Shown: piece by piece, positions 1 to 13,154 of the stretch
Layout of the letters: each line of letters opens with the position of its first letter
Numbering within the stretch: the first letter of the stretch is position 1
NCBI GenBank assembly: GCA_028564675.1
Contig: JAOVVO010000053.1
Location: forward strand, 62,001-126,000
DNA: 64,000 bases
Origin: Onchocerca lupi
Taxonomy: Eukaryota > Nematoda > Chromadorea > Rhabditida > Onchocercidae
Reading direction: 5' to 3'
Program-made: the position numbers and the translations under genes
The notes under the pieces: model-generated
Database searches by the model: none
Told to the model about the DNA's origin: nothing
The model's input: the letters and a program-made list of their open reading frames with translations, nothing else

Positions 1-119
1 TTCAGAGTGAAGTGTCACTTCATTTACACATTCTGCTTGCATGAAACAAATTTCAATTAATTTATTTTGTAGATAATCTTATTTAAAAAAAATAAAGAAT
101 AAATCTTGGTCTCTTTCAG

Positions 120-1495
120 GTAAATTATTCAGAAAATGCCCGACTCTACGTAACCGGTTCAAAAGATGGGGATGTAAAAATCTGGGATGGTATTTCAAAT
201 CGCTGTATTGAAACATTTCAACGAGCTCATGATGGTGCAAAAATATGCAGTGCTACTTTTACAAGAAATGGAAAAGTAAATCTCTTCACATGTTTCAGTA
301 ATGCCAATTTATGTTTTTTTTCCTGGTCAAAAATACACTTCTTTTTGATTCGGGACAAATATCCTTAATTATGCATCTTTTTACCTTGAACACAAAGTCT
401 TATAACGGAATTTATTTTCGGTCTATTTTTACTCTTCGATACATATATTATATATCAAAGAATAAGGATAGATTGACAATAAATCTATGGTTCATATTCT
501 TTCTTGATGTTTTTCTTTAAAAAACTTTTTTCGGAATTCTGCACTTTCTCAGTGTTCTGCGTCCACTATTTGCATTATAATTTATATTTTATTCGCAAAT
601 CTAAGATTTTTAATGTTTTTGGAAAGTTATGATGACATGGAAACAATTAACTTAGATTGCAGTATATATTAACCAGTGGCTTGGATAGTATAGTTAAACT
701 ATGGGAATTATCAACAAATAGATGTCTTATAGCATATACTGGAGCTGGTGCTACTGGTATGCAAGAATATCCGATACAAGCATCTTTCAATCATAATGAA
801 GACTATGGTTCGTGTACTTTCTTGATGTTTTTTTCGAAATTCTTTTTGAATCTCATACCTTCTGCGCATTATCTGTAATACGTTGATTGAAGTCACATGT
901 ACTAGCATTTATTGCAGTGGTGATGATTTTTGAACTCAATTTTGGCATAAGAAATCATTATGAATTTTAGTGTTTAATATGACTTATTTTTGTTGTTTTG
1001 AATCTTAAATTGATTATTAATAATTTTTGACCTTCTGGAAAACCTCTTGCATCGTATATCTCAAAAACATCACTGAAAATAAGCCATGTATATTTTTTCT
1101 TTTTAATAAGATCTACTTAAATATTTTCTTTTTTCTTGTTGTCTGGAATCGATTTTACGGCTTTTCTTTTTTTTTTCAAATTCTTTCATGATTTATTTCA
1201 GTGCTATTCCCGGATGAGAAATCAGGCAGTCTTTGTTCATGGGATGCCCGCAACTCAGACAGGAAAAGACTTTTGGCACTCGGTAATTCATTTTTTTAAA
1301 TACATTTTGTAGTTTTTTTTTTTTTTTTTTTTTTTAAATTGTGATTCATTTCCTTCCTAATTTTTATGATATATGTTATAATTTTCAGGGCATACAGCGG
1401 CAACGAGGACATTCAAGCATTCCCCAACAATGCCAGCATTTATTACAGGTAGTGATGACTTTAGAGCTCGATTTTGGTATAAGAAACAAGTATGA
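120..1495 (+). CDS. CSTF1: Cleavage stimulation factor subunit 1 (CstF-50), 3' part
   Basis: Four coding exons, 120-275, 663-807, 1202-1282 and 1389-1495 (TGA 1493-1495), join in frame (phases 0/1/1) to give the last 162 residues. The 5' exons lie outside the window. The product is the C-terminal half of a WD40 beta-propeller: blades with SKDGDVKIWDG, LDSIVKLWEL, SGSLCSWDARN and a final TGSDDFRARFWYKK follow the order and spacing of animal CstF-50. That subunit of the cleavage stimulation factor binds the CstF-77 scaffold in the nucleus and helps specify the cleavage site during mRNA 3'-end formation. The first exon here begins after a CTCTTTCAG acceptor. The last exon reads through a possible GGTAGTG donor; the read-through matches the family C-terminus. 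A decayed copy of this last exon lies in the intron 808-1201 (separate entry). Family assignment is firm. Confidence 0.88.
910..1095 (+). pseudogene. Decayed copy of the CSTF1 terminal exon plus 3' UTR
   Basis: This stretch lies inside the CSTF1 intron 808-1201. It aligns by eye with about 1438-1632, the last exon plus its 3' flank. Shared landmarks in order are TATTRCAG, GTGATGAYTTT, ATTTTGGYATAAGAAA, TATGAATTT, TTGTTGTTTTGAAT, TTTTTGACCTT and AAGCCATGT. Relative to the working exon it has a 1-bp deletion near its acceptor and a TGA after DDF, so it cannot encode the same C-terminus. Confidence 0.75.
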
Positions 1496-3682
1496 ATTTC
1501 AGTATTTAATTGAATTTGTTATTTTTGTTGTTTTGAATTTTAAGTTTATTGTTACTATTTTTTGACCTTTTAAAAAACTTTTGGCATCATATATATTAAA
1601 AAAAAAAAAACACTAAAAGCAAGCCATGTCAATTTTGAAATTTTATTTTTGTAAATGCAAGAGCTGTTCACTTCCATTGAATTATCGATAGATGAGATTA
1701 ATAATCGTTTGAAATAGAGTAGAAATAATTTCTGATCAGTTTTTGAGTTTTAGTTGCAAATTTATTTCGAGCATTCAAATTTAAAACTTTCATGTTTTTT
1801 TTTCACAGATTATTCAAGATTTGCCTTTTTTTCTCTTTTTTTTTCATATTTTTTATGTTGAATTTCCGCTCTAATACACTTAATTTTTCAATTAAAATTA
1901 GTCAGTTATCCTCCTTGGTGTTGTGTTCATTAACTGAATACTCCATTTCCAAACTTAAGCTATTTTTTATGAAAGCAAAATTATTGTTTGTAATTAGTTT
2001 TATAGTCTCAGTTATGATTTTTTGATCTCTCTTTTCTCCATGTTTTGTGAAATTTAGAAAAATTTTTCTCATCAATTTAGTAATTTTCAGATAATATTTT
2101 TACAATTGATTTTTTGATACGTGATTTTCAGTTAGATTCTTTTCCTTACCAGGTGTGAAATTTGTTTGAGATTTGGCCATTCTTAAACTTATCATTACTA
2201 TTAATTTATTATTTTCATACCCACTGATTTATTTTTTCCTTTGATATTGAATTTCACAGTTTTATGACTTTATCATTCTAATATTCTCTTTTCTGTCCTT
2301 CCTCCTTGTTTTGTTGCAGTTTCAAGAATTCTTTCCTTCGTGCATTGGTTAAAAGGAAGTTTATATATTTAAATAAATTGATTGATGCGCTTACTACTGC
2401 TCATGTGATGCTTCTTATTGAAAAAAATAATAATTTGAAGCTCGTATAATGTTTGTTGATCTTTTTTAAAGTAATCTATCAATATGATATATTGCGTTCA
2501 ATCTGATTGTTTTCTGTGGCAGCTGTTTGGAAAAAATTTTGTTAACTGAACTAGATCAGTTAAGAAAATGGCTACCTGTTGATGATGAAATGTTTTTTTC
2601 TTTACTTGTTGTCTGTCGTGTTATTTCTTATGTATATTTCCTTTGGTCTTTTATAATTACAATTTCTCTAGTTAATTCGTAAGCTTTTTATTTCGGTGTG
2701 AAAAATGATTTCTTTACAAATAATACTGATTGATAGTTAACATTGAATAAATTCATCCTAAAATACTGACTGTGAATAGAGAATTGTTCTTGAACGAAGA
2801 CTTAATAATTATTAAAGCTAATTGAATTGGATCAAATTGATAAAACACATTTTCGAAAAACTCAAAGGAATGGAAAAAAGATTAGTGAGGAGTAATTATA
2901 TCGCACTTTTACACTTTTATAATTTTTGAATGCAAAGAGAGACTGGATGGTTTTAAAATTTTGAATTTCAGTGTAAAATGGTTATATAATATAAATTCCG
3001 TAATCCTATTAACAGTAAGGATCATATTTCGACAGATTCTCATTTAATCTTGCTACGGTTTCTCCTGATTACAACATGCGGTTGTAAAGTGGGACTCAGG
3101 TTGGATTGCATAATCAATTTTACGCATTTATCAAAAATTTATATTGGTGTCATTGGTACAGTCACGCGATGAATGTGGAGCAAAAAACAATGTAATAACA
3201 TTGGTTATTGGCTATGCGATAAACGGAATTATAAATTTGAAAGAGTCGAATATGAGTTTCTTCAATTGCTGTTTAGTGTCTCATTCCAAACACTTTCACT
3301 GGGTTGAATCAGTAAGCAAATATCATCACTCGAGATGAACTTATTCAGGAAGTTTTTCAAATCTTTGGTAAATAAATAGTCATTCTAGAAGTTGTCGATG
3401 AGTTGAAATTGATGTTTGCTCATCGTTTTTGCGGGAAAGTAGTATTATTCAAGAAATCATTCTTGTTGGTTGTTGGCTTTTTAACTTATTATTGAAAAGA
3501 TATTTTTCTTTTCTAATCTAAAGATATAGGCACATATTTAAACAACTTCTTCAAATATTCTTTCAAATATTGTCTTAACGATATGATGTAGTTAAATCAT
3601 ATCTTACTTTCAATCAGTGAACATTTGTTTCTGCTTTTTAAAGTTTCTCAAAACTTGTCAAACCTATTTGTTGTATTCTTTT

Positions 3683-3715
<33 letters not shown>

Positions 3716-6700
3716 AAACGATCAAAATTAGGAAATCAAAAACATTTGACTCCTGCTGCTCCTATCATTTATTTATTCTGTTGTCATTTTTTTCAATCAT
3801 CTTTATTATAATTCTTTAGTGACAGAAAATTAAATCGTTAAAAATATTGTATGTTATTCTGATTGATTATCGACTATTTATCAGCTATGTCTTCTTTTCA
3901 TTATATTAATCTGATTCTGAACTTTGTTCTAAAAAAAAAGACTTAAAAATGAATGGATTTAAAGAAAAAAATAAATAAAGAATTAAAACGACTTAATTTA
4001 CCATGGTTCTCGCCAGAAAATGATTTGTGTTACCAATAAAAAAATAAAAAATGACATCTGTACGTCACAAAGCTTTTATTTGTTGTAATGGTTTTTGGTC
4101 CATTTCCTTTCTCATATTTTATATTTATCAAAGTTGTCTATCTTTATGGCACGAAGTTTTGTACTGTCCATGGCATAAAGTTTGTGCTGTTCGTAACAGC
4201 CACGTAACTGCTCCTATTCTTTTGGTTTGAAAAATTTTTTAAATCTATTTTGATTTTTCTGAAATATTGGTTTCCTTAACGATTTGCTCTTGGCAATGCT
4301 ATAATCTGATATCAGTTTTATTATATCTATCTATTTAGTAAATTTTCATGTTGTTTTGAAAAACTAGATTAGACTTTTGAAAGACGAAATTATATATTTA
4401 CACTAGATTAAATTAATGAAATTAGATATTTACACTAAATTAAAATAGATCAATGGGTAACAATTGGGTAGTAGTTCAATCGAAACACCGATTCAGTCAT
4501 TTCAGCTTATGCTAATGATGAAGTGCAGCTTAATTCTCCTTAATCATATTTTTGTTTCTTATCATTTCCCTTTAAAATCGTTCCGTCTTGAAATTAACAA
4601 TAATTTCAATCACTAAATATATTAAATGCGTACACAGCATCAGTCTTAACCCCCAAGGGCTTTCTTAAATTAAATGCAGTTGAACACTGAAATGTTTATC
4701 TTGATAAATGGTGAGATCATTCTGAGAACTCCATGATTGTTTTCAAACAGAGTTTCGAGATTTTGATTGGAGAGTATTATTCATAAATTCCAATTCGATT
4801 AGATTTGAGTGCCGTTATATCATTATAAGGCACAGAATACTGGTTGAAGTGATTAAAAATATTGAAATTCGAACTCCAATTGAAGACCTAAAAATTAATT
4901 CCTCTTATATTCTTTCGTTTTACTAATCAATAATAATAATCTGCTCTTTTTTAGGAGCATAACTTTCATAAATTTTCAACTAGCTTACATTTCTTAGTTT
5001 ACAGAAAATTTCAGTTGAATTTTTCTCTTCCATTTTTTCTTCTGGAATATTTTCTTTTGTTAATTTATTTGATTGGACAATTTCGTGCATTATGATTAAA
5101 GCTGATGCGGTGTGTTAGTTGATTTGATTTTCATATCGCTGAGATAATTTGGATGGACCAAGAGTGATAATCAATTGGATGAGCGGTAATTTTTTTCATT
5201 CTGACATCCAAGAAATTTGCAATTATTAGATTTTGATGAGATCCTTCGATTTTATCTTTTTTTCTTTTCCAAAGTATAGATTCATAATACTGATTTACTA
5301 TAAAATGATCCTTGTAAGATTCATTACTTCCGGTTCTAATTGGTCAGCTGTGTATTGATATGTTCAGAATGACCAGTTGAAATGAAATATGCAATAATTC
5401 ATATTAAATTTAAACAAATTAATGCAGAAATTTCTTAATTTTATTTCTTATTATGGACATAGGCAGAATCAATTCGATGCTTTTAAGCATTAATATTCAA
5501 AAAAAAAAAAAAAAAAAACAAAAAAAACAAAAGAAAGATAAGAAAAAAAATTAAATACAGAACATTTCTAAAGTGTCTAAAAGCAATTTCTCCAAAATAT
5601 ATTATTTTCTAGAATTTTTAAACCTATCTTTATTCAAATAAATTACTTTGAAAAATTCAATTTATACCATCATTTCAAATTTCATTAACAACTGAGATGT
5701 GTTTTCAGTTGTCACTACAATCTTTAATTACCTTGAAATGCATTATTATTTATTATTTTGGCATTTTCCATCAAATGTTATTGATCAATTTTTAATTAAA
5801 AAAGACAAAGTTGGAAGTATTATGTTTAAATGAATTGACATCATTTACTTTTTTATTCGTTTTTTTTTTTAGATTGTAAATAATTTCAGCCATATTTTAT
5901 AACTTTATTTTTGTAATGAATTTCAAAATTTTTTTCTGCCTTTCAAAAATTTGGTCACTTAAAAAAATTTTTTTAGAAAAAGTTTCTAACAGCTGCTCTT
6001 AAATCGATTGAAAGTCAAGTCAACAATTTTATTTGTTTGGTAGCGCCAAGACAGGATCAGATATCGGTATATTTTTTTAAAAATAACCTGATTTTTGACA
6101 GCATATCATGAAAATTAGAAGATTAGCTGAAATGATTCAACACTTATTTAAGCGTAAGATTTGCCTTCTCAATTTGTTTGTTTTTTCCTTGATACTTCTT
6201 GACGATGAATAATAAATGAAGTTTATTAGATAGTAACTTGATTGATCTTATCAAATTACTAAACACAGAGATTTGCATTAATGAACTAAACATATCATTA
6301 TTTGACTTGTTTTATCTTTCACTAAATTTAACAGCAATTTGAAAGATCGAAAAAAAACGATGAAAGAGACGAACGAATTCATTATAACATTTGGCTAAGC
6401 ATAATCAGATGCCATGAATTTCGGTATTATTATTATTAGCAATTACTATAAACCTAGTATAATGATAAAAGGCTCAAAATTCATTGCAACAATTTGTGCA
6501 GTATTTGTACAGATGTATCGGAAAAATAATGCAAAATAACTGTCTATTCATGCTTACTTCATGAAATATTAATTTTGGAAGATAAAATATAATGTTTTTT
6601 GATCTTTCTAAAGCACAACTTTGGCCAATTAATTCTGTATTATATATTTTTTTTTTCTTTTTAACTTTTACTAAAAAAGAAGAGAAACAATTGTCTTCAT

Positions 6701-7619
6701 TTGAACAAATCATTTCCGATTCATAGGATAGATACAAAGAAAAACAATTTTTCAAAAAACTGCATTTTTCAAAATAATTGCTTTATTTTGAATTGAAGCA
6801 AATATATTATCAAAGGATTCAGAATTCGATTTGATAATATTTACTGATAGCAGAAAACAAGAAAGTGTTATCACTGTTTGCAAAGTTTTTTGATAAATAA
6901 ACTTTTCTTTCTTAAGTGTGCTGTTCTAGTAAGTATGCTTCATTTTGTAGTTATCAATAAGTAAATTAACTTGTTCTATTTTTCATTTTAAAATCGTCGC
7001 ATATCATTGTTGACATCATTCCTGATATTTAATTCATTCGATTATCATTGTTAACCTATTTGAAACTAAATTTTTCACTGAAAAAAAAAAAAAAAAAAAG
7101 AAAGAACTTTCCAGTAATTTTTCTCTAGAATGCATTGCTCAAGATGGATATAAAAGATAACAATTTTCAAGAGTCTTGCAAAAATCAGATATTAAGAAAA
7201 TAGCAAACATTCTGAACTTAATGACTCACCGAATTTAATGATCTTTTTAATTATACAAATTAAATATAGTTACGAATTTTTTTTGCTTACGGAATCGGAA
7301 TAATTATCCAAAATTACATGTATTTTCAAATGTTTTCGTCCACTGGCAATCATTATTTTTTTTGTGTTCTCATCTGTCGAAATAATTGTTATTGAACACA
7401 TAAGTGAGAAAATAAATGAAATGAAAGAGCAGACGAACAAATTAAAAAAAAAAAAAAAAACTGAAATTTGCACAAAAAAAAAGAAAAAATTTTCAAAACG
7501 ACCATATTCCGTCTTATTTCTTTCAAATAACTCCTTTCACAAGTGTTCCCTTAAATTGATGCCCGAAATGTAATTTTCCAGGAAAAATCAAATGGCGTAT
7601 AATGGAGAAATAAGACATT

Positions 7620-7800
7620 GTGATTAATCAAGCAATAAATAAATTAATAAAGTAAATAAATAATAAAACAAATAAAAAGATTCATCATTAATTCATCAAA
7701 ATAAAATTAATAAATAAATCAAATAAATAAAAAAGATTAATTGAATAAAAAATTAAACAATAAATAAATTAATAAAGCAATAATAAAACAAAACTAATGT
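7620..7800. repeat. AATAAATAA-type low-complexity belt
   Basis: About 180 bp made almost only of A and T in AATAAA/TTAATAAA-like units with occasional C or G. It is simple-sequence DNA without coding signal. Confidence 0.7.
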
Positions 7801-10800
7801 TCAGCTACATTATCGATTGGATTTGCTGAAGATGTCTTTGATTGATAAAATGTGCCATATTCTCGACGATAACATCGAGAGTATTTTCAATTTTGGCTCC
7901 ATTTCTATCATCATTCTTTCTTTTGCGTTCCTTCGATTGCATTTTTAATTCATCCATTTTATCAAAATGAGCGCTCCACATAAATAGCTTTCATTTCCAA
8001 TTTTTCATTATCGGATGTCTGTCTGGAGAAGGTCTTTCGATAGACTGAATTCTAGATTGGTATCCAACCATTGCCCTTGTTATCTAAATTTTGTTATTAG
8101 CAAAATGTTTATTACTATTTCTAAATATACTTATTTTGTTACTTGACAAAATGCATCTTAAATGAATCCTTAAAATTACTTCAAAAAATTCTTAAGATCC
8201 TTAAAATTCATTCATCAATTCAAGTCCATTCTTCAGTTCAAACAATATAGTCTCTCAGCATAATTCTTTATTTCGTTTGTTCTTTTATTTTATTTGAAAG
8301 AATGAATCTTTTCATTTTATTTTCTTATTTTCGATTAAAATTTAAGTCAAATTTTAACATTAATTTGTTTGAATTCATTTTTAGACATGATTTTTTCACC
8401 ATTTCTACATTGTTTCTTTTCTTTTCTTTATTTTTGCATCGAGATTATAACTTCCGATAAAAGCATTTTTTTCGCTAGTTGATAAATGATAATGTTAAGA
8501 ATTTTGAAATGCTGACTAGAAATTTTTTTTTCAAGGATTTGAGAATTATGTATTTGCGATGTTAATTGTCTGTTCCCTTTTTTAAGTTTAAATTAAAATT
8601 TTGCTTACTTGTAATTAAATGGTTATTACTGCTATGAATCTTCGAAAAAAGTTCCAAACTGGAACATCAATAGTTCATTTATTTCATTCAAAATGTTAAG
8701 ATACAGTCGCTTAAATAGATCATATTTTTCGTAAAAGGCATGATGATAGAAGCATCTTCTGTTTTTTGTTTTTTTTTCTGAATAGCTTCCTGAATCTTTT
8801 GTGTCGCAAACGAAGAATTTGAAAAGTTGCTAAGCCTTCTGATCCTCAGTTATTTCACGACCTCATCTTTTGTCTCTTGAGTTTGTTCGTTACTTCTCAT
8901 TTATTCGTATTTCTTCCCAATCATCTGCTCCTTCGGATTTTGATGTCTTTTCATTGGACTTGAAAAACTCTCATTAAGCATGATTAAAGGTTCCGCTATT
9001 TTATTTGCAGAACTAATGCACATTTTATGCGGTAATTCTTTCTTTCTATCACCTTATCATAATCTTCAACATAACAGACTGGAAGAAAACCATTTCAAAA
9101 TATTGCATTTTGAAAATTGAAATTGGGAAGATGTAATATAAAATATTACAACAATCTCAAAATATTACATTTTAGCCAATTATTTTTGTCTATTTCACTT
9201 GCATTTCACAAAATGTATTCATTCAAACTAACTTCTTACATTTAATTTTCAATTTTGTCCAACTCTTTTCAAATTTCATATTATATGCATATATAAGAAA
9301 AGGACAATGGATTGATTCATCTTTTTTAAAAATAACAAAATTCAACAAGCGTTGTCGAATATATGTACTTTGAATACTCCAAAGGCGATTTTAGATGAAA
9401 ATTCTCAGCATTAGTCGAAATGTTTGAGTATAAAATATCACAAACATTTCTCATCAAATATGCAATAGTTGCTATAAAAAGATTGATATTTAGATAAGCA
9501 CATTGATATTTACCCATAATTCGGAAACTTTTTCATTGGAAACTAATAATAATGAACATATGTCTCTTTTTGAATGTAAAATATGCTTAGTCATGAAATA
9601 TACATTTGTATTGTCCTATTTACTAAAAAATTTATTCATTTGAAATTTAATTTTTATTTGCCGTTCCATTCATTACCGTTCTAGTTCTACTTTTTAATCA
9701 TTTCTCCCGCTGCTCTTCTATTTTTTTTTCCTCTCCAAGTTCATGCGTACTTTGCTATCTATGAAACATATATGGATACTTCAAAAATTATGATGTTAGT
9801 TTTGCTTACATCTTTTTTTTTTTCAGCTTTTGATGAAGGAAAAAGTAAAGGATTATGAAAAAGACGGGACTTGAAGGGAAGGAGGAATGAGATGAGATAA
9901 AAAGAGATGTATATCTGAAAGAAGTATATCTCAAATTAAGTACTGGCTAATTAGCTCCGACTAATTAATGGCAGTTCGTTTCTTTTATTTTGCAGAAGAA
10001 ATGGAAAAAGCAAAATATCATACTTCAAAATAGTTCGTGTTATAATTTATTCCTTCATCTGACAATTTGGAAAAATGATAAACTACCGTCTGTGGTTGAT
10101 GATTTCATTCCTTTTTCTTTTCTCTCTCTCTCTCTCTCCATCATTATCTTTCTCTTTCCCGAATAAATGCTAGTTGTATTTTTTGCAGAAACAAAACTAC
10201 GGAATTATTTTCCATGCTTCTATGAATATCTTTTCCATATTTAAGTCCGCATAAGGAAAGCAAGTATGCCATTTCAGATCTTAATTTGACTGGTTTCCTC
10301 ATAAGAAAGAGGAAGTTCTATTTATTTTAATTCAAAATCAGACAGAAAATGCATCATATTGCTGATGAAGCAGTAGACTTATTTATATTGCTCTGTAAAA
10401 GTGCTACCTGATGGTGCATTCCAGTGAGAAAGCTTTTTACTTCACTCATTAATATATGAGTAACAGGAAATTTTCAAACAAGTTAATTCAAACGAATTGA
10501 AGTTCTCTTTTTTTTTTACCCAATTTTTCTTGTATTTAAAATAAAATAAAATACTAGATATTTCAGAAGAAAGACATTAATGAACTGATGATTTGCGACT
10601 AATGTTGGTTAGTTTATCTTTTTGTATCTGTAGTTCCTGAACTTCTCCTTTTCTTTTCTTTTGCTTTTGTTTTACAAAATATAGTTTCTATCTTCTTATT
10701 TTCTGTAAATTAAAAAAGGATAGGAGAAATGGTTGACTAGTGATAATAGTCTAAAGCTGATTCTGACGTGCAAATCGATCGTCTGACTTTGATTTAGAGG

Positions 10801-11325
10801 TGAAAGACTAAATTCCAAAAGCTCTGTTCATCAAATCAACTAGACCTGGAAATGGACAGCACTTGAGCGGAAGACTTGTACTTTAACTCAATGTTTGGTT
10901 CGCTGTTTGTTAATCATCATCTGGAATAAAAGCCAATAACAATAGATCACAGTGGAAAAAAATTTGTTGCAGGAAATAATCGGAAGATTTTTGATATTCA
11001 AAATCCCCTCTCCTTTGATGAATTATTCTGAGAGTTTTTCTGTAAAAGCTTCAAAGTGATTTTTTCCCTTAACCATAAATTTTATATTATAATAGAATAA
11101 TGAGTAGATCTCGTTCTATCAAATTCACAATGAGCAAATGCGTTTGTTGCTCTTGATTTAAAAAAACTCTGTTCTTCATTCTGCCTTTAGCTGATTTTTC
11201 AATTCTAAAATTCTTCAATATCAATTGACAATCATTTCCAGAACTGTATACATACTTTAAAAAGATACAGTATTCATCTTTATTTACTATGCATTGACTA
11301 ATAGCGATCGATTTACAATGTTATT

Positions 11326-11448
11326 ACGTCATGCAATAAGTTAAAGTGACGCAATTGGAAGTTCCTCTTCATCGAGAAAATATCCATTGTGTCACTTCAA
11401 TTCATTACATCACATCATAACGTCATATAAATGACGTGATAACGTCAT
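11326..11448. promoter_or_regulatory. Cluster of CRE/bZIP-like TGACG half-sites
   Basis: Five TGACG/CGTCA half-sites lie within 123 bp: ACGTCA at 11326, TGACG at 11347, AACGTCAT at 11419, ATGACGTGAT at 11431 and AACGTCAT at 11441. The last three sit about 11 bp apart, roughly one helical turn. CREB/ATF-family bZIP factors bind this core. A regulatory role is inference; the closest coding start is 1.7 kb downstream. Confidence 0.3.
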
Positions 11449-11831
11449 ATATTAAAATACCTAATAAAAGCTTATTATTTATTCAGTTCTCGACCATTTT
11501 TATTCTCCAGTACTCGAGAATAAATTGAAGTGAAAATTGCAGATAATTCACTTATTGTGAAATGAAAAGACGAGAAAGATGATGTCATTTAAAAACATGT
11601 TAAACAGCTCCCTGTCATTCTTCCCTGTTCATGATAAATCACCGTATCTCCTGAATAATCCTTTTGGTCAGGAACGGCATTTTTATCATTTTGCTTTTCA
11701 CTTCTCATTTCTCATACAACCGTAATTATCGAAAATGATAATGATAACGCCATTACTAAAAAAAATTTCCCAATTATGAAAAGATTCCATAGCTCATCTT
11801 TCGTTACTGTTTTTTTTTTTTTCTTTTTTTT

Positions 11832-11876
11832 AAGTGCAATCAAAAGTGGTTTTATTGATGGCCAAGAATTATTACT
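11832..11876 (+). other. Possible upstream exon with a SAM-domain-like segment
   Basis: A pyrimidine tract ending in TTTTAAG precedes an open segment encoding AIKSGFIDGQELLL, followed by a GTAAAT donor. FIDGQELLL resembles the helix 2-3 turn of SAM domains (IDGxALLLL). The open frame just upstream of the hypothetical gene's ATG (13095-13154) reads TLGVRLKTSKVAV, which resembles the end of a SAM domain at the right spacing. However, joining this exon at the obvious 13092 acceptor does not keep frame, so the link is unproven. Confidence 0.22.
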
Positions 11877-12351
11877 GGTAAATTTTCATAGTCTTAATTT
11901 TATTTTTTACTTATTGTATTGTACAACTATCGAATGCAGATTTTCATATTCATTTTGAAATAGTTGAACTTCTTCTTGAAATACATTCATTTCAATCTAA
12001 CGGAGTTGAAAATCCATTGAACTGAATTTTTTTTGCTTAATATTTTCAAAATTTAATCGTTCATTATTTTTAAAACTTTTGCAAAATTTGTTCCTTTCTT
12101 TCATAAATCTTTAACATCTTAATCCAAATTATACTAGATAATACGATTGCAAATTTCGTAAAAGATAGAATCTTTTGAAGATATTGGAGCTAAAATTGTC
12201 CATATATTCTAGAACTTCAGAAACTACATGAACCTGGTAAACCGATAAATGGATACGTCGATAGATCAGAAAGGTCACATAATATCGTTGAAATTTCTTG
12301 CACATGTCTAGAACCCTCTTCAGTTTTGCCTCGATCTCTAGAATTTGTTTT

Positions 12352-12439
12352 CAATGTTGCCTTCGAAGATAACTCTTCGAAGAGATGTGACATTTCAATG
12401 TTGCCGTAAAGGTAACTCTTCGAAGAGATACGACATCAT
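12352..12439. repeat. 44-bp tandem repeat, two copies, with internal palindrome
   Basis: Two adjacent diverged copies start at 12352 and 12396, each opening with CAATGTTGCC. Each carries AACTCTTCGAAGAGAT, whose core CTCTTCGAAGAG is a perfect 12-bp palindrome. An unspliced 93-codon reading frame crosses them but shows no domain. Confidence 0.7.
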
Positions 12440-13154
12440 TGTGCTCAATCGGTACTTATATCATATTTCAGCGATTTATGCCAACGAGAGGTTATTCAAT
12501 ACAGTTCCGGTTCAACTTTTCGTATTTTTAGTCGTAATTCATCCCAATACCAAAAATAAGATATATTTCGAATTTATAAAATCTTTTCCTTCTTTTTTCA
12601 ACTCTTATGTTTTGAGTGCTAATTAAATCCATAGAGATTTCAAACATAAATTATTTGATGCATCTTATTACGAATATAGAATATTATATCGAATCGATCA
12701 TATTTATTTCTTTTTTTAAGAATTTTTCAGTATTCATTTATGTTTATGAGGAGTTTTTAATAATGCATTAATTAACGCATGCTAGCAAGTTATTAAATTG
12801 TGGATATCAATAATATAAAGTCCTGTAATAAATTTTTATCTTTGAATCATAAATTTTACGATAGTTGGATCTTGATTTTTATTAATAAGAAATCTTATTT
12901 GCAGCACTTCTCGCCTTTTTATTTCGCATATTTTGAGATTCCTAAAATTTTTCGTCCTAGAATAAATATGACTTTATGAGTTAGTAAACAAAATTTCTTA
13001 TGTTTCAATAAATTTAAATTTTCTGCATCGATTCGACCATTGCATTAGCTTTTTTTAATTTGAAATAGAATTTTAAATTATTTGTTTTGCAGGCCAATTT
13101 CTTTGGTCTAAAACTTTAGGAGTAAGACTAAAAACTTCAAAAGTGGCAGTGACA

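Larger units (their letters stand above)
1496..13154. other. Long gene-poor AT-rich interval
   Basis: About 11.6 kb between CSTF1 and the next coding exon. I find no ORF with exon-like codon use or a recognisable domain apart from the short candidate at 11832-11876. Contents: a T30 run (3685-3714), A-runs near 5500 and 7081, an AATAAATAA-type low-complexity belt (about 7620-7800), (TC)9 at 10121-10138, a bZIP-like half-site cluster (11326-11448) and a 44-bp tandem repeat (12352-12439). Some of it may be intron of the following gene. Confidence 0.6.

Noticed and set aside
3617..3819. Phe-rich ORFs in two frames
   Set aside because: They are translations of the T30 tract and its flanks.
11776..11830. 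ATG-initiated signal-peptide-like start MKRFHSSSFVTV with poly-Phe
   Set aside because: The Phe run is the pyrimidine tract of a splice acceptor, not a hydrophobic core of a real signal peptide.
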